Under the pieces are notes generated by a model. It did no database searches. It saw nothing but the letters and a program-made list of their open reading frames with translations, and was not told the origin of the DNA. From Notolepis coatsorum (lineage: Eukaryota > Chordata > Actinopteri > Aulopiformes > Paralepididae), in the NCBI GenBank assembly GCA_963971535.1, contig OZ020589.1, positions 48,574,312 through 48,638,311 of the forward strand: DNA of 64,000 bases, written 5' to 3'. Position numbers and translations under genes: made by a program. How positions within the stretch are numbered: position 1 is the stretch's first letter; each line of letters begins with the position of its first letter. This document shows positions 1-11,397 of the stretch, one piece after another.

Positions 1-31
1 CTATTAAAGAAACTTGAACTTGAACTTGATA
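1..31 (+). repeat. 3' tail of L2/Rex1-type LINE family 2
   Basis: The window opens with CTATTAAAGAAACTTGAACT followed by ACTTG-type repeats. The same end closes the longer LINE copies at 48.6 kb and 50.77 kb, so this is the last part of another copy whose body lies outside the window. Confidence 0.75.
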
Positions 32-960
32 CAGACTTTGTTAGTTTTCCCTGGTAGATGAGTCATAGGGGGAACTTCCAACCAAGGACAAATAAACACA
101 AACAACCATTCAGCCACAAAGCTCAAACCGACATTTCCCACCCTGTTTTGCGGTCATCGCACCTAATGCCGGCATCACGATGGTCACTGTGTCAGATTAG
201 GTTGTCATAGCGACGCCTTTGTCCCCGACGGATCGCTGCATGCCGCCTTGGCATGAACTTTGTCCGGGAGATCGGGGAGGAGGGGTTTGGTTTGGCACTT
301 TTCATTTTAAGAAATAATCAGAGACCACGTTGCGGAAATTGTCGCAGTACTTTTTGTCGGGGTGTTCTGGGACATCCCAGCACGTCTCTGTTCTATGATC
401 ATGTCACACTACAAGGGGTAAAAATGCCCGCTCATCATTCCCGACGTTCATAATCGGGCATGGCGCTGGAAATATGTCTGGTTGAATGTGTGTCGTCTGA
501 TCAAGACATTCAAGGGATAGTTGACTATTGTATCTGATGTGTCAAAACCTGGGAGTCTTTTCAGTTCATCCAAACTTAGTGTTTTGTTTTGAGATATTGA
601 GATACTAGATACTTGAGATACTAGAAGCAGCAAAGCATTTAGCATTATGCTAGTGGAAGTCAATGGGGGGGGGGGGGTATGAAGCATTATAGATTGTGTT
701 GCTCAGGAATACTCATGCTCTATGTCCTAACATATCCCACAAATGAATAACTGTTTCAAATGCTTTTTGGATGGACCCAATCGCAAATCATGTAGACTAC
801 TTGAAATGTGAATATCCCTTTAATTTGAGAGAGTGTTTTGTGTGTGGAGCCCTCGGCCCGGTAGAGGACATGAGTTCTCTCAGGGCAGGGGCCGCGGCGT
901 ACCCCCATTCTGTTGGGACCTGTTGAAGAATGCAGTCGCTTCATACTTCTGTTACAATCT
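32..960. other. unassigned sequence
   Basis: No gene or repeat family is recognised. A G run of about 12 lies near 666-677. The short open frames here have no recognisable domain. Confidence 0.4.
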
Positions 961-1670
961 GCTCTACTTTATCACCGCCACACACCCCTGGCTATCTCTT
1001 CTCTCTCCTCTCTCTCTGTATCGCTTTTCTGTGGCTAAGATCAGGCTATATGTTGTCTACCACCACTCTTTCCATACATGGTTCTCTCTCTCGCTCTCTC
1101 CTCTCTCTCTCTCTCTCCATTGAGGATCTCAGTTTTCTGTCCAAACAGATGCTCATGGCATACTAAGTAGCTGACAGAGCTGCTCAGTGGGCAAAACATT
1201 CACTACACACTGTTTGTGTGTGCGTGGGTGTGTGACTGTCTGTTTGTGGGTGTGTGTGTGTATGTGTGTGTGTGCAGGGGGTGTTATGTATGCGTGGGTG
1301 TGTTTATTCCTTAATGGTCGGGGTCTCCCCTCTGTAGCCAGCCGTGCCTCCGCATTTCTGTGTGTGTGTGTCAACCCACAGCAGTGTGGGTGGAATAGAA
1401 ATGACACAGGAGTGGGTGGAAAGACGGAGAGAGAGGAGGAGCGGAGGAGGGGGGGGGGTGTACAGAGGCAGGGCAAGGGAGAAGATAGAGAGAGGGAAGG
1501 GGAGGGGGGAGCGAGAGAAAGAGAGAGGCGAGGGGAATCCAGCGACATTCTGGAGCGGTTTGGACCCCTCACAGCCATCTAGCTCTCTCTCACGCCGTCT
1601 CTCTCCGCGACTCGCTCGCACGCACGCGAGCACACACACACACACACACTCACTCACACACTCATACACA
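961..1670. repeat. mixed simple repeats (TC, GT, GA, CA)
   Basis: TC-rich tract near 990-1120, GT-rich tract 1205-1280, purine-rich GA tract about 1415-1530 and CA tract about 1625-1670. These produce several open frames of low-complexity residues that I do not regard as genes. Confidence 0.8.
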
Positions 1671-1743
1671 CACGCTCAGCAGTTGATGACTATGTCTGTT
1701 GAGAAGAGCTCTCGCATGCAGTGCTGAGGATTTCTCTTCTTTC

Positions 1744-1791
1744 ATGGAGCAGCAAACTTTGAGCGTGGATTTTAAAGCAGCCGCGGAAGGA
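1744..1791 (+). CDS. possible first coding exon of a host gene (weak)
   Basis: An ATG at 1744 opens 16 codons reading MEQQTLSVDFKAAAEG and runs straight into GTGAGT at 1792, a good splice-donor match. It follows a GA-rich, then CA-rich, 5'UTR-like stretch (1400-1730) that is not part of any repeat family I recognise here. The frame is open back to about 1690. I cannot name the gene, and no downstream exon is recognised in the window. It could equally be a chance ATG plus donor. Confidence 0.2.
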
Positions 1792-1801
1792 GTGAGTAAT
1801 G

Positions 1802-1861
1802 TATGTATGTAATATATGTATGTATGTATGTATGTACAGTATGGTGGTCAACTAGCTTTCA

Positions 1862-1913
<52 letters not shown>

Positions 1914-1914
1914 G
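1802..1914. repeat. (TATG)n and (CT)n microsatellites
   Basis: TATG repeats about 1802-1837 and an uninterrupted CT run about 1865-1912. If the upstream exon call is right, these lie in its first intron. Confidence 0.85.
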
Positions 1915-2502
1915 CTGATCGCCTCTCTCTCTGTCATAATACAGTACACTGTAAGCTACATTCTACACACAGCCCTGACTAATTTTAGTAATGTAATTAT
2001 CATGGGCACACATCCTATTTAGTTCCACAACCAATACGATTGGATTCTCTTCTGAAAGCTGATATAGTGCATTTAGTGCTCTGAGGATCTACGGTGTGAC
2101 TTTTTCCAGATTCCTTCTTGCGTACAGATAAGGCACTTCACAATCATGTGGGGTATAAAAAATGGCTTGGTTGATACGGCTGCTGTTGATATGGTTGGAG
2201 ATTCACAGAGTGATCGCTCGTTAGGGTCGATGCGTGTTTATTATCCCCACTGGTGCATTTTCTTTCACTTCTGTTGCGACAAGTTCAACACACTAAAACT
2301 TCGGTTGCTAGGTCTATCTCCTGAATTTTGGATCACGTGACCGGTGCAGGCCAATCAGCAGCTCCTCCATTCCCCAGTCAAGCCGAGGGGTAAGCTGTTG
2401 ATGGTTGAGCTGAAGTTGGCTGAAGCACGTCATTGTCTATTGTCAACATCGGCCACATAGTTTACATAAACCTCAACCATTTTTCCCAAAATTGCTTTAG
2501 AT
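1915..2502. other. unassigned sequence
   Basis: I see no coding domain, repeat family or RNA gene in this stretch. Confidence 0.4.
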
Positions 2503-2656
2503 GGTAAATGGCTGCATTTATATAGCGCTTTTATCCAAAGTGCTTTACAATTTGTTCCTCACATTTGACCCATTCACTCACACATTCACACACCGACGGC
2601 GGAGGCAACCATGCCAGGTGCCAACCTGCTCATCAGGAGCAATTAGGGGTTAAGTG
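2503..2656 (-). repeat. tRNA-derived SINE (family S1), truncated at its 5' end
   Basis: On the minus strand this matches the 3' two thirds of the SINEs at 4.3 kb and 62.0 kb: ATTGCTCCTGATGAGCAGG, then GCACCTGGCATGGTTGCC, then the tail with AAAGCGCTATATAAATG. It ends where the piggyBac-like element's TTAA begins. This copy preserves the uninterrupted AACAAATTGTAAAGCAC stretch that is split in the 4.3 kb copy. Confidence 0.75.
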
Positions 2657-3540
2657 TTAACACATTGTCCGCCATGCATTGTACCTATCCTTGGGCCCAG
2701 TCTGCCAGTGCTGTAACCCTATGGAGATGTTTACCTTCTTTGCAGGGCTATAACTTTTTAAATATTATAGCTATATCGACATTACTATGGCCCATTCAAC
2801 ATCGGGTATCTATCGTTCCGGATGTGGGAACGTTAAATTTTAATACCGTCGTGAATATAAGTATGTTTTTAAGGTTTTCTGCAGTAATTCCTAAAACGCG
2901 AGTTATAGGCCCTGACGCATATGATAGATTATCGATTTGCGTTTCTTTCCTATACACGCTATATTAAAAAATTCAAATGTATATGATCGGTATACATTAT
3001 GCTTCATCATGCGTGAAGGAAAGGGGGGGGTCGTTTATAATTCCTTGATCGTCAGTAGCTTCTTTTTTTTACTATGGGTTGATATGTTGATCAGATGGAT
3101 TGCCGTGAAATGAATAAACAATCGGGCTGAAAATAACGTTAGATTCCCCTTACCGTTCGCCGATGAGACTGGAGGAAAAATATTCCAATTATTTGACGTC
3201 GATCTGCTAGATCCATTTCCCGTTTGTATGACGCAATAAACGCACTCAAATGCACTCAAGGGTGTATCTAGATCCACGCTACAAGATATTATGCCGGAGG
3301 ATTCTCCCAGATGCACCGAGCGCCACTTCCGGTTTGGCTCGGAGTGTAACTCGCCCGACATCCACCAGGCGGCGGTATTGAGGCGTTGCAATATCAGAAC
3401 AGGGTCCAGCTGCAGCAGCGGAGGGAGGCTGGATGAATTAAAATTAAATATTGATCCCAAAAACGAGTTAACTCATTTCTGGCGCACAACGCATGGCGGG
3501 CAATAACGAGTATACTAGTTTTTGGCGCACAATGTGTTAA
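2657..3540. mobile_element. piggyBac-like non-autonomous element P1
   Basis: Bounded by TTAA on both sides (2657-2660, 3537-3540), with ends TTAACACATTGTCCGCCA and the complement of TTGGCGCACAATGTGTTAA. TTAA duplication and TTAACNCWTTG-type ends are hallmarks of piggyBac. The interior is closest to the copy at 20.76 kb read in reverse; both carry a GCAGGGCTATAACTTTTTAA stretch. Read on the minus strand it holds a GGTAAG donor-like site at 3149-3154. No transposase is visible. It shares its right TTAA with the next element. Confidence 0.8.
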
Positions 3541-3740
3541 CACTTTGGATGCCAACGACGCTATAAGTCGTTAGTTCATGCCGCCAGTTGAGTGCCGCCA
3601 ACGACATATATAGCGTTTGTTTGTCGTATTTTTTTTTATTGCCGATTTGAATTCATATTTCATCAATCGAGCCTCACGCTAGTGTTGCAGACTCTCTCTG
3701 AGCTCAATAGACCTATCGCTCAGCCACGCCCCCTTTGAAA

Positions 3741-4314
3741 AGTCGGACAAACAAAGTCGACCGTGAATGACGATCGCCGCGGGGGGACCTCAAGCCGTGA
3801 ATGACTGTTGACGATGGCCACGGGGGTAGTAATTTCTAAGACATTATTACCTTAGACGATCCATGGTGATGCAAGCATTAGCTATAGATAACGTCTCAAG
3901 CATTACTTACAGTTGACTTGATTGAAGATTACAAGAACTATGACGATAATCCATGATTACTACTATTGCTGATACATTTAGTTTAGGCTAGTGGTCCAAT
4001 GCAGTATACTAGCTAGACCCGACAGTTCTGTCACTAGATGGGGGAGGGAATGAGGAAAAAAGTGAGAGCTGTCATTCTGCAACCAGAATAATCCACCTCT
4101 TTTGTAAACATGCTATGTTGGTTCTTTTGTGACCCAGGTAAATATGCCAACAATCCTCCTCCATAAAGGGGTGAGACGTCAGAGAATGGTATGCTGCACA
4201 TTCTAGTGTACATCAGGTCAAATGATTGATTACACTAACTATAAATATATAGTGATAGAGACCAAAGTAGAAATACCTAATAATAAAATAGACCTAGTAA
4301 TAGGGGGCGAGTCT
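3741..4314. other. unassigned interior of the AT-flanked transposon
   Basis: I recognise no domain on either strand. It is expected to be the far (3') side of the minus-strand transposase gene but is too decayed or too non-coding to read. Confidence 0.3.
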
Positions 4315-4790
4315 GCGACTGTGGCTTGGGAGGTAGAGCAGTCGTCTGGTAATCCGGATGTTCCCGGTTTGATTCTCGCTCCTCCCGGGCAGCGTGTCGA
4401 AGTGTCCTTGAGCAAGACACTGATGAGCAGGTTGGCACCTTGCATGGTTGCCTCCACCGTCGGTGTGTGAATGTGTGAGTGAATGGGTAAGATGTGAGAA
4501 ACAAATTGTAAAGCCAAGTCAGTGTTTGTTTGTATTATTATTTACTTTTGAACTCTGTTTTATTTTTTCTTGTTTTTTATTTATTTTTTTATTTAATTTT
4601 CTTCTGTTTAATGTTGTTATCTGTTCTATGTGGACAATGACAATACAATAATGTATATATGCAGACATATACTTATCATTTCTATGTCCTCAAAAAAGTA
4701 TAATAAACAAAAAAGTGAAAAAACAAAAAAAAAATGTAAAGCGCTTTGGATAAAAGCGCTATATAAATACAGCCATTTACCATTTACCAA
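4315..4790 (+). repeat. tRNA-derived SINE (family S1) carrying a nested retro-insertion
   Basis: The tRNA-like head contains GGTAGAGCAGTCGTCTGG near box A and GGTTTGATTC near box B. A body shared with the copies at 2.5 and 62.0 kb follows, then a tail AAAGCGCTTTGGATAAAAGC. The tail is separated from the body by 220 bp that the other copies lack. Short flanking repeats AAATACCT (near 4271 and 4794) may be its target duplication, but they lie some distance from the head. Confidence 0.8.
4515..4734 (+). mobile_element. 220-bp poly(A)-ended retro-insertion inside the SINE
   Basis: The insert is bounded by TGTAAAGC at 4507-4514 and 4735-4742. The minus-strand SINE at 2.5 kb has one TGTAAAGC at the same point, so this is a filled site. 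The insert is T-rich at first, includes AATAAA near 4700, and ends in an A-rich run. That is typical of LINE-mediated retroposition of a short transcript. Its source is not recognised. Confidence 0.75.
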
Positions 4791-4799
4791 AATACCTGT

Positions 4800-5570
4800 A
4801 AATCACAGTATATGGGTACAGGACATAGCTTTTCTTATAACACTAAGTATAAGTTATATTTAATATAAATAAATGCATATACAACACATTCTCAAGATAG
4901 ATCACTCTGATTAGAAAAGAAAACCCACAACTAAAGTGTACATAAATAGCCACTATTTTTAATATATACAATAAATATACATGGATTTACAGTTACACAA
5001 ATGGATGTACGATATAAAATACAAACAGTGCTGGAATAGCGAACAATATCATGTGTTGTTGTGATACATCTATGGTAATTTAACATTATATTCTTGTAGC
5101 CAAATGAATGCTGTGACGAGGCTTAAAATTGATTTTGTCCCAACCGCAGACCCATAGTTCACAAATCTAATTAAAATGTTATCACTGGATGCACATCCTC
5201 TACATTGTCAATCTCCTGACCTGTTAGTCATACAGTCACAACATTTGCTGTGATTATTGATGACCCTTGGAAGGAGAAACATGTTGATTTTGGTTACCTT
5301 GTAACCTTTCTTCTAGTACCTCCATTATGGATTAATAGCCTAGTCTGTTGACATTTGCAATATCATCAACTGTTGTTTCCGTCATCTACCCAGTAAAATG
5401 TGAAAGTAACAGCAAAGTGGAGAGATTGTTAGGCCTTGGATGCAGTCTGCACTCTATTGACTGCATTACTAAAGCCTTATTTTGGAATGAAACTCTTCAA
5501 ACACTATTAGCCTCACAAGTCGGCCATGATAGCAAGGACTTCAGCCTCCTGTCAGGGCTGCACTTAAATA
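4800..5570. other. unassigned, AT-rich
   Basis: Interior of the AT-flanked transposon. An open frame of 83 codons at 5348-5599 has no recognisable domain. I see no RNA gene or repeat family. Confidence 0.3.
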
Positions 5571-5574
5571 AATG

Positions 5575-5906
5575 TTCTTGTATCTTGTACTTTACTTGAG
5601 TATTTTCATTATAGGGAACTTTGTATTTTCACTCCACTACATTTCAAAGTAAATATTGTACATTTTACTCAACTACATTTATCTGAGCCTCCCCCAAAAA
5701 AGATTTAGCATACAAGACATGGCATAAATTGATGAAGATTAAGTACTTTAACATTTTAAACCAGCAATCTGAGGGACACAGAGCAGCATAACTGGACCAC
5801 TTTAACAACCTTCAGGTCAATATATCGAGGGTTGAACGCACTGAAATACAAGAACACCCTATAGAATATGTACTGTACTTTTACTTTTGAAACTTAATAC
5901 AGTACA
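5575..5906. repeat. dispersed fish repeat with ACTTTTACTT motifs, split by the BEL/Pao element
   Basis: It contains TTGTACTTTACTTGAGTATT and CACTCCACTACATTT, a sequence type common in fish genomes as a non-autonomous repeat. Similar ACTTTTACTTAAGTAGTAGC sequence resumes at about 11818 beyond the BEL/Pao element. Family name uncertain. Confidence 0.45.
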
Positions 5907-6495
5907 TGTAACTCCTTCCAAGCACTGCAGACACAAGTGGTTTCCTTTCGACGGGTTTATTAAAGGCTTGGTCCTCCAATCCACCGTGAAAACTTAAACA
6001 GAAACATGAGTCGCGTCAGGTCAACACAAACAATAATATACACGGTATGAAAACAACACATCAGAAAAGCAAAATACAAACAAACATTAAATACCTTGTT
6101 GGCTGCATGCTACATAAAAAGGGGTCTTATTCTTCTGTTCTTGGTAACAGTCTTGATAGTGGTACACTACACATAGTGGTACACTCTTAGAATTTAGAGA
6201 GCCTGTACAACTCGTCTCTGACCATTCCTGCCGCTTGCTCGCAGGTGTCTTAATCAGTCCCAGTCTCCGACCATCCCTGCCGCTTGCTCGCAGGTGTCTT
6301 AATCAGTTCCAAAGGTAAAAACACGACAGCAGCCTAACGGGACACCATATATGACCAGACGTCAAAGTGAATATATTATAAATTGTAGCAAATTAAACAA
6401 TAAAGAAAATAAGAAATGAAACATAAATACATTCTCAAATATTACACTTACAAACTGAAATATCATATAAATGATGAAACCATATAATGGCCACA
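5907..6495 (-). repeat. 3' LTR of BEL/Pao copy 1
   Basis: 589 bp. The first 140 bp and last 46 bp (plus-strand order) match the other LTR almost exactly. The middle does not. The middle holds an imperfect tandem copy of a unit containing CTGCCGCTTGCTCGCAGG at about 6220-6305. Confidence 0.8.
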
Positions 6496-6599
6496 GGTAC
6501 ACTCCCACCAAATCGCACACACGTGGGATTTCTCTGAACATAATTTGGTTATCTTCTAAATTAAATATTTCTTGTGGTCATTCAGCCGCTAGTTGTGCC

Positions 6600-6671
6600 C
6601 CTCCTGGGGACTTGTACAGAACTTGTAAGTCGCCCTGTATAAAAGCGTCAGCTAAATGACTAAATGTAAAT
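6600..6671 (-). repeat. short repeat with core GCTGACGCTTTTATCC (family S5), partial
   Basis: Minus-strand match to the ends of the repeats at 43.86 kb and 62.44 kb: ATTTACATTTAGTCATTTAG, then GACGCTTTTATAC, then GACTTACAAGTTCTG. Only the tail part is present, inside the BEL/Pao interior. Confidence 0.65.
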
Positions 6672-6821
6672 ATCATTATTAACATAAGTTTTAGGCAAAA
6701 CATTAAATTAGTCTGCTTCAACTAGCGTTATAACCTTCTGTACAGGTATCAAGGAACACTTTTAGTTATAGGTTTACCTTTTAAGGTGGTGTCACTCACC
6801 AGCAATTTCAATTTTCTCACC

Positions 6822-7864
6822 CTACCATCTGACCCCGTGTATGGCCCTTAAACATAGCCAGGTAAGTAAGAGATCATATATTTTGAGATTCTTCCTCCCT
6901 TCCACATAGATCGGATCAAAGCAGTCTATGCCAAGCAGTCTATGCCACCGTAAGTGAAGGGTGGAGTTGCCCACTCTGTCCTTCAGTACATCTTCTGTAC
7001 TTTCTACACTTGACACATTCCGAGAATCTCTGTAGGCGATCCAATAATGATCTGTTTCCCTTTGCTTTAGTGTTGCACACAAAAGCCTTGTGGAGTTCAG
7101 GATTATCTTTCTTCATTTCTCCCACCTTGAGTTCTCCGACAGGTCGTTTTTTCTTCTTTTTTCTTTTTCCCTTTCTTTTCTTTTCCTTTTCTTTCAATGG
7201 TAACGGCATGTCGTAGTGACCATTGTTCTTTTGCGTGATGGTCTCTCTCAACTTCGACAGGCACTTGATATGTTCTTGAGACACAGGGTCATGTTCTCCA
7301 GTTCTTTCTGAGAAGTCTGGTTCAAGAACTCTTATGTCTGAGGGAGTCATTTCTTTTACTTGGGTTCGGCTCACATAGTGTACTTGAGTTTTGAGATTAA
7401 CAGAACGTTTCACACCTGCTGTTACTCGTCTCAATACTATGCGATGGCTGATTCCGATGGCGTCGCCGTAGTCTACGCAGGGATTCCCATGGCCAACAAT
7501 ACTCCATCCAAGGTCTGTACGCTGTGCATAAGGCTGACTTTCTTCGCCAGACACAACTTCCCTTGGAAGCAGGGCTTGTGAGCAGTCGTACCCAATGAGC
7601 AGACCTACTTTACAGTCCTGCATAGGTGCAATCTTTCCTTGGAGGTGCTCTAGATGGGACCACGCTTTTGCAGTTCCATCTGTTGGTATGTGTGTTCTGT
7701 TGGCTGGAATGAAATCCCGAGTATAGACTGGTGGTAACAATATCTTCTTACCAGAGTAAAAGCCACGGATTTGTAAGTTGTCTATTCTTTCAGAGCTTAC
7801 TACTGTGGTTCTTGAGGTCATAGTAGAGAGCTTGACTTTGACCTTGACTTTGGTTGCTTCCAAC
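6822..7864 (-). pseudogene. pol remnant of BEL/Pao copy 1 (protease-like and integrase-like parts)
   Basis: Minus-strand reading contains a DUF1758-like protease region with VGLLIGYDCSQALLPREV and DLGWSIVGHG, a signature I know from BEL/Pao pol. Nearer 6.85-7.1 kb there is text resembling the start of an integrase core, with SLLDRLQRFSE and VEGRKNLKIYDLL. The fossil is incomplete and broken. It is separated from gag by the hAT element at 7865. Confidence 0.7.
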
Positions 7865-8314
7865 TAGGGATGCTCGATATTGGCTTTTTTACCGATACCG
7901 ATATTCCGATATTGTCCAACTCTTAATTTCGATACCGATACCGATACCGATATCAACCGATACCGATATATGCAGGGTTTCCCCCCAAAAAAACTGAATA
8001 ATTTCAGGTAATTAATAATTTCACTGGATGCATTCAAAAGGCTTTCTAAATGTAAGCATTATCTGTGCAAAATATGATAATTAAAAAAGTAAAAATTAAC
8101 ATTACATATCTCTTGTTGTTGAATTAAACCAACATGCATACTTTTGACAATAAATAAAATAAGAATTGGTTCTTACTTGCTTGCCTGGGTAAATAAAGGT
8201 TAAATAAATGTAAAATTATTTTTTTTTTTCCCGATACCGATATTTTCCGATATCACATTTTACTGCCGATATCGGCCGATAATATCGGTCGGCCGATAAT
8301 ATCGGACATCCCTA
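7865..8314. mobile_element. hAT miniature element in BEL/Pao copy 1
   Basis: The ends TAGGGATGCTCGATATTGG and the complement of CGATAATATCGGACATCCCTA-type sequence are inverted, and CTTCCAAC is duplicated exactly (7857-7864, 8315-8322). An 8-bp duplication with TAGGG ends indicates hAT. The 450-bp body is rich in CCGATA repeats and has no coding sequence. It splits the BEL/Pao reading frame, so it is younger than that element. Confidence 0.9.
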
Positions 8315-8322
8315 CTTCCAAC

Positions 8323-10514
8323 GCTTCTGCTACTTCCCTTATAACAAAGGTTGTGTCGCTTTGAGAATCCAACAGAGCGTAAACAAGGACTTCTTGTGTT
8401 GGTTGAGTCGTGGATGAAAGCCAGACTGGAATTATTGCAGTTGTTTGTGTGTTAGCTTCATGAAGTATTACTCTATGTGAAGTAGAGTTTGTGGTTGTTT
8501 CTTTGCATTGTGTTGATTGAGGTCTTTCTTTGTACCATTGTTGACTTGTACTTGGCTTGTCTTCATTTAGCTTTAGCTTGGCTTGTGGTGGTCTTTGTCC
8601 TTCTTTGGCTCGCTCCTCATGCAGACATGTAGGATGTTGCTTGTGGCACACGTCGCACACATTCCTACTGTTGCAGCTCTTTGAGTAGTGACCAGACTTG
8701 AGACAACCAAAACATAGCTTTCCGGTTTGAACAAACTTGACTCTGTCTGAAACAGTTTTCTCCATGAACGTCCTGCATTTATGCAAAGTATGCCCTGACT
8801 TCTCACAGAAAATACATGTTATGACAGTATTTTCATTGGAACATGTGGTCAGTGCCTTTGCTTCAAAGCTTTGATATCTTGGGCATTTTGTTTTTTCAGT
8901 CTCACGTTGTTTCAGTGACTGTAGTGATGTAACAGGGTTGCAGGCAATTTTCGCTTCTCTTGTCAGAAACTTTACAAATTGGCTTAAGGAGGGGAATTGG
9001 TTACGCTCTTCTTCTTCTTGGATAACCATCCTGTTCCATCTCGCTGTTAGCCAATCAGGCAACTTTAAAAGAATTTTCCTGTTTTCATTACAGTCATTTA
9101 AAATGTCCAATGCCTTGATGTTGACCATGGCAGCCTCGCAACTCCTGAGAAAGTCTGCAAACTCTCTGAGCTCAAAGCTGTCTTTAGATCCCATCTTGGG
9201 CCATGCCTGGAGCTTGTCTCTGTATGCTTTTGCTATTGTAAATGGATTTCCATATCTCTCCTCCAAAATCTTCCATGCTGCAACATAGGCAGATTTGGTT
9301 CCGAGTAAGAAATAGCCATCAAGTGCTTTCTTAGCTTGTCCACTTACATACCTACGGAGGTAGTATATCTTCTCCTTGTCTTCAATGCTCTTCTGATCAA
9401 TCAGTATTTCAAAGGAAAGTTTCCAGTCATTGTATTTCAATGGGTCCCCACTGAATAATGAAGGTTCAGGAATTGGAATTCTGTTGACACTCAAAGCACC
9501 TGCCAGCATCTTAACAAGCTCTGCTGTACTGTCATTTGAGGAGGTCGCAACTTGTGGTACGGGAGACGTATACAGGGACAGAGGACTTGTGGGAGCAGGC
9601 ACTTTGTTGTCTGCTACCCTCTCATGTTCTAGTACGTCTTTCCGCTCTTCTTCTGTGGCCTCCACTTGATCGTATACAAGAATTCTTGCTCGTGCTGCAT
9701 TAAGACCTTTCACTGCCTCCAAATGCTGTATCTTTCTCCGCTTTTCCTCCAGAGTCCTTTGTATAGCTCCATGTTCTTCTTCCAGTTGAGCTTTAATTTT
9801 AGCTTCCTCTTCCTCTCTCTTTATTCTTTGTTTAACCTCTTCCGTTTCTCGTTCTAAACGTTCTGCTTCTCGTTCTAAACGTTCTGCTTCTCGTTCTAAA
9901 CAACGCTTTATGTCTGCTGCCTCTTGCACAGCTATCTTCTTTTTAGCTTCTGCTTCTAGGCACTGCATTTCCAATTGTTCTTTTTCTTGTTCTTTTAACA
10001 CTTCCAGAACAGCTTGGCTTGCAGCAGCATCAGCGACAGCATCTCGTCGCTTTACAGAAGAACTGCTTGAATGCACTGAGGTGCCTTTCCTGGAAGAAGT
10101 GGCAGAACCAGATTTATAGGCGCTTTTCCTGGAAGAAGTGGCAGAACCAGATTTATAGGTGCTTGAGTCGAAGAGAGAGCCCGCTTCTGGCCACTCTTTC
10201 TCTCCTTCTTCTAACACACTTCCCCCCAGTCTAAATGTGGCTCTGGACACAATTATCTCAGAAATCCCTGCACACAGATCCACTCTTAGACGCGTGTCCT
10301 GGTCTGGAGTTGAGATGTCACGTAGTTCATCATAAATATGCTGCACATCATTAGAAAGACCTGTGACATCTGTAATGATATCAGTAAGCAGCTCATCAGA
10401 CAAATGTTCTGTTGATTGTGATAACGGACCTTTAGAAGATTTAACTTGTGTCCTCCATTTATTGTAAATGTAATTAAATCTTTGTTGCAGCGCTTTGATC
10501 TTATCCTCCTGCAT
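8323..10514 (-). pseudogene. gag of BEL/Pao copy 1
   Basis: A long open minus-strand frame from ATG at 10514. In order it has an N-terminal helical region, a serine-rich linker with duplicated YKSGSATSSRK, a charged coiled coil (RLEREAERLERE repeats), a DUF1759-type capsid core (IPEPSLFSGDPLKYNDWK, then YLRRYVSGQAKKAL, then LEERYGNPF), and two zinc-knuckle-like motifs (CIFCEKSGHTLHKC; CFGCLKSGHYSKSC). The beginning of the protease (YALLDSQSDTTFV) follows. The frame as read ends inside the hAT insertion. Treated as a fossil. Confidence 0.85.
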
Positions 10515-11397
10515 TGCTTTACCCTTCTCTGTTAGAGTTCTGGTTCTTTGAGATCGTTTTGGTACCTCTTACTGGGCTTCAGCACCTTCTGGCTGACCTT
10601 CTTCAGGTCGGTCTTGGGAATTTGCACTATCCCTAACACTGTCCCCTACTTCAATTGCAGGCCTAATTGGCTCCGTCATTGTAAATCACTACTTTAAATT
10701 GACCAAAATTTGTAAAGAAAAAATAGTAAATACACCTTTAAACCTTTAACATGTGTTGTACTCAAATTTGAATTAAATGCAGTACTATCCGAACAAATCA
10801 AATTGCTTAATTCAATTGGCTTTATATAAAATAACCTCTACATATATATTAAGCACTTCAGAACGCTTAGGAACATGAATATTAAATGCCAATAATAGCC
10901 TTCACCTATAAATTATAAGTGTTTTTTATAGGTTATAATTTCCAAAACACACTTTAAATTAGAAATGGGTGTTCAATCAGAAAATATTTATACTTTAACG
11001 TTGACACCTTAATGTGTACAAATGGTTAGCTTCAGTTAAATTATATAGGCAAATAAGTCAAAAGCGTTTTAGCACGCACACCACAGTAATTAGAATTCAC
11101 AGTCAAATATATTATAGAAACGTTTACAAAGCACTCTTCTTGACCTGACCACTCTTAACTTATAATGTCCAAGTCCTTTATGGCTTTATCTTGAAACGCT
11201 GCTCATTATACTGTGTGCATCTTCTTACTTCTTTGTGTTTATGCGTGTAGTGCGTATTGTTTGTGACTCATCTGTCCTTTGATGTCGGCGCACAGGCAGC
11301 GCAGCAAACAATTGTCGGGGAAGGTCCGCTGGACGCCGGCCTTAAACTTGGACTTGCTTCATCGCCCACTTGCATCGATGAACAGTCGAGTTTTCAC

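Noticed and set aside
1153-1727. Several overlapping 120-140 codon frames
   Set aside because: All lie over GA, GT and CA simple repeats and have low-complexity composition.
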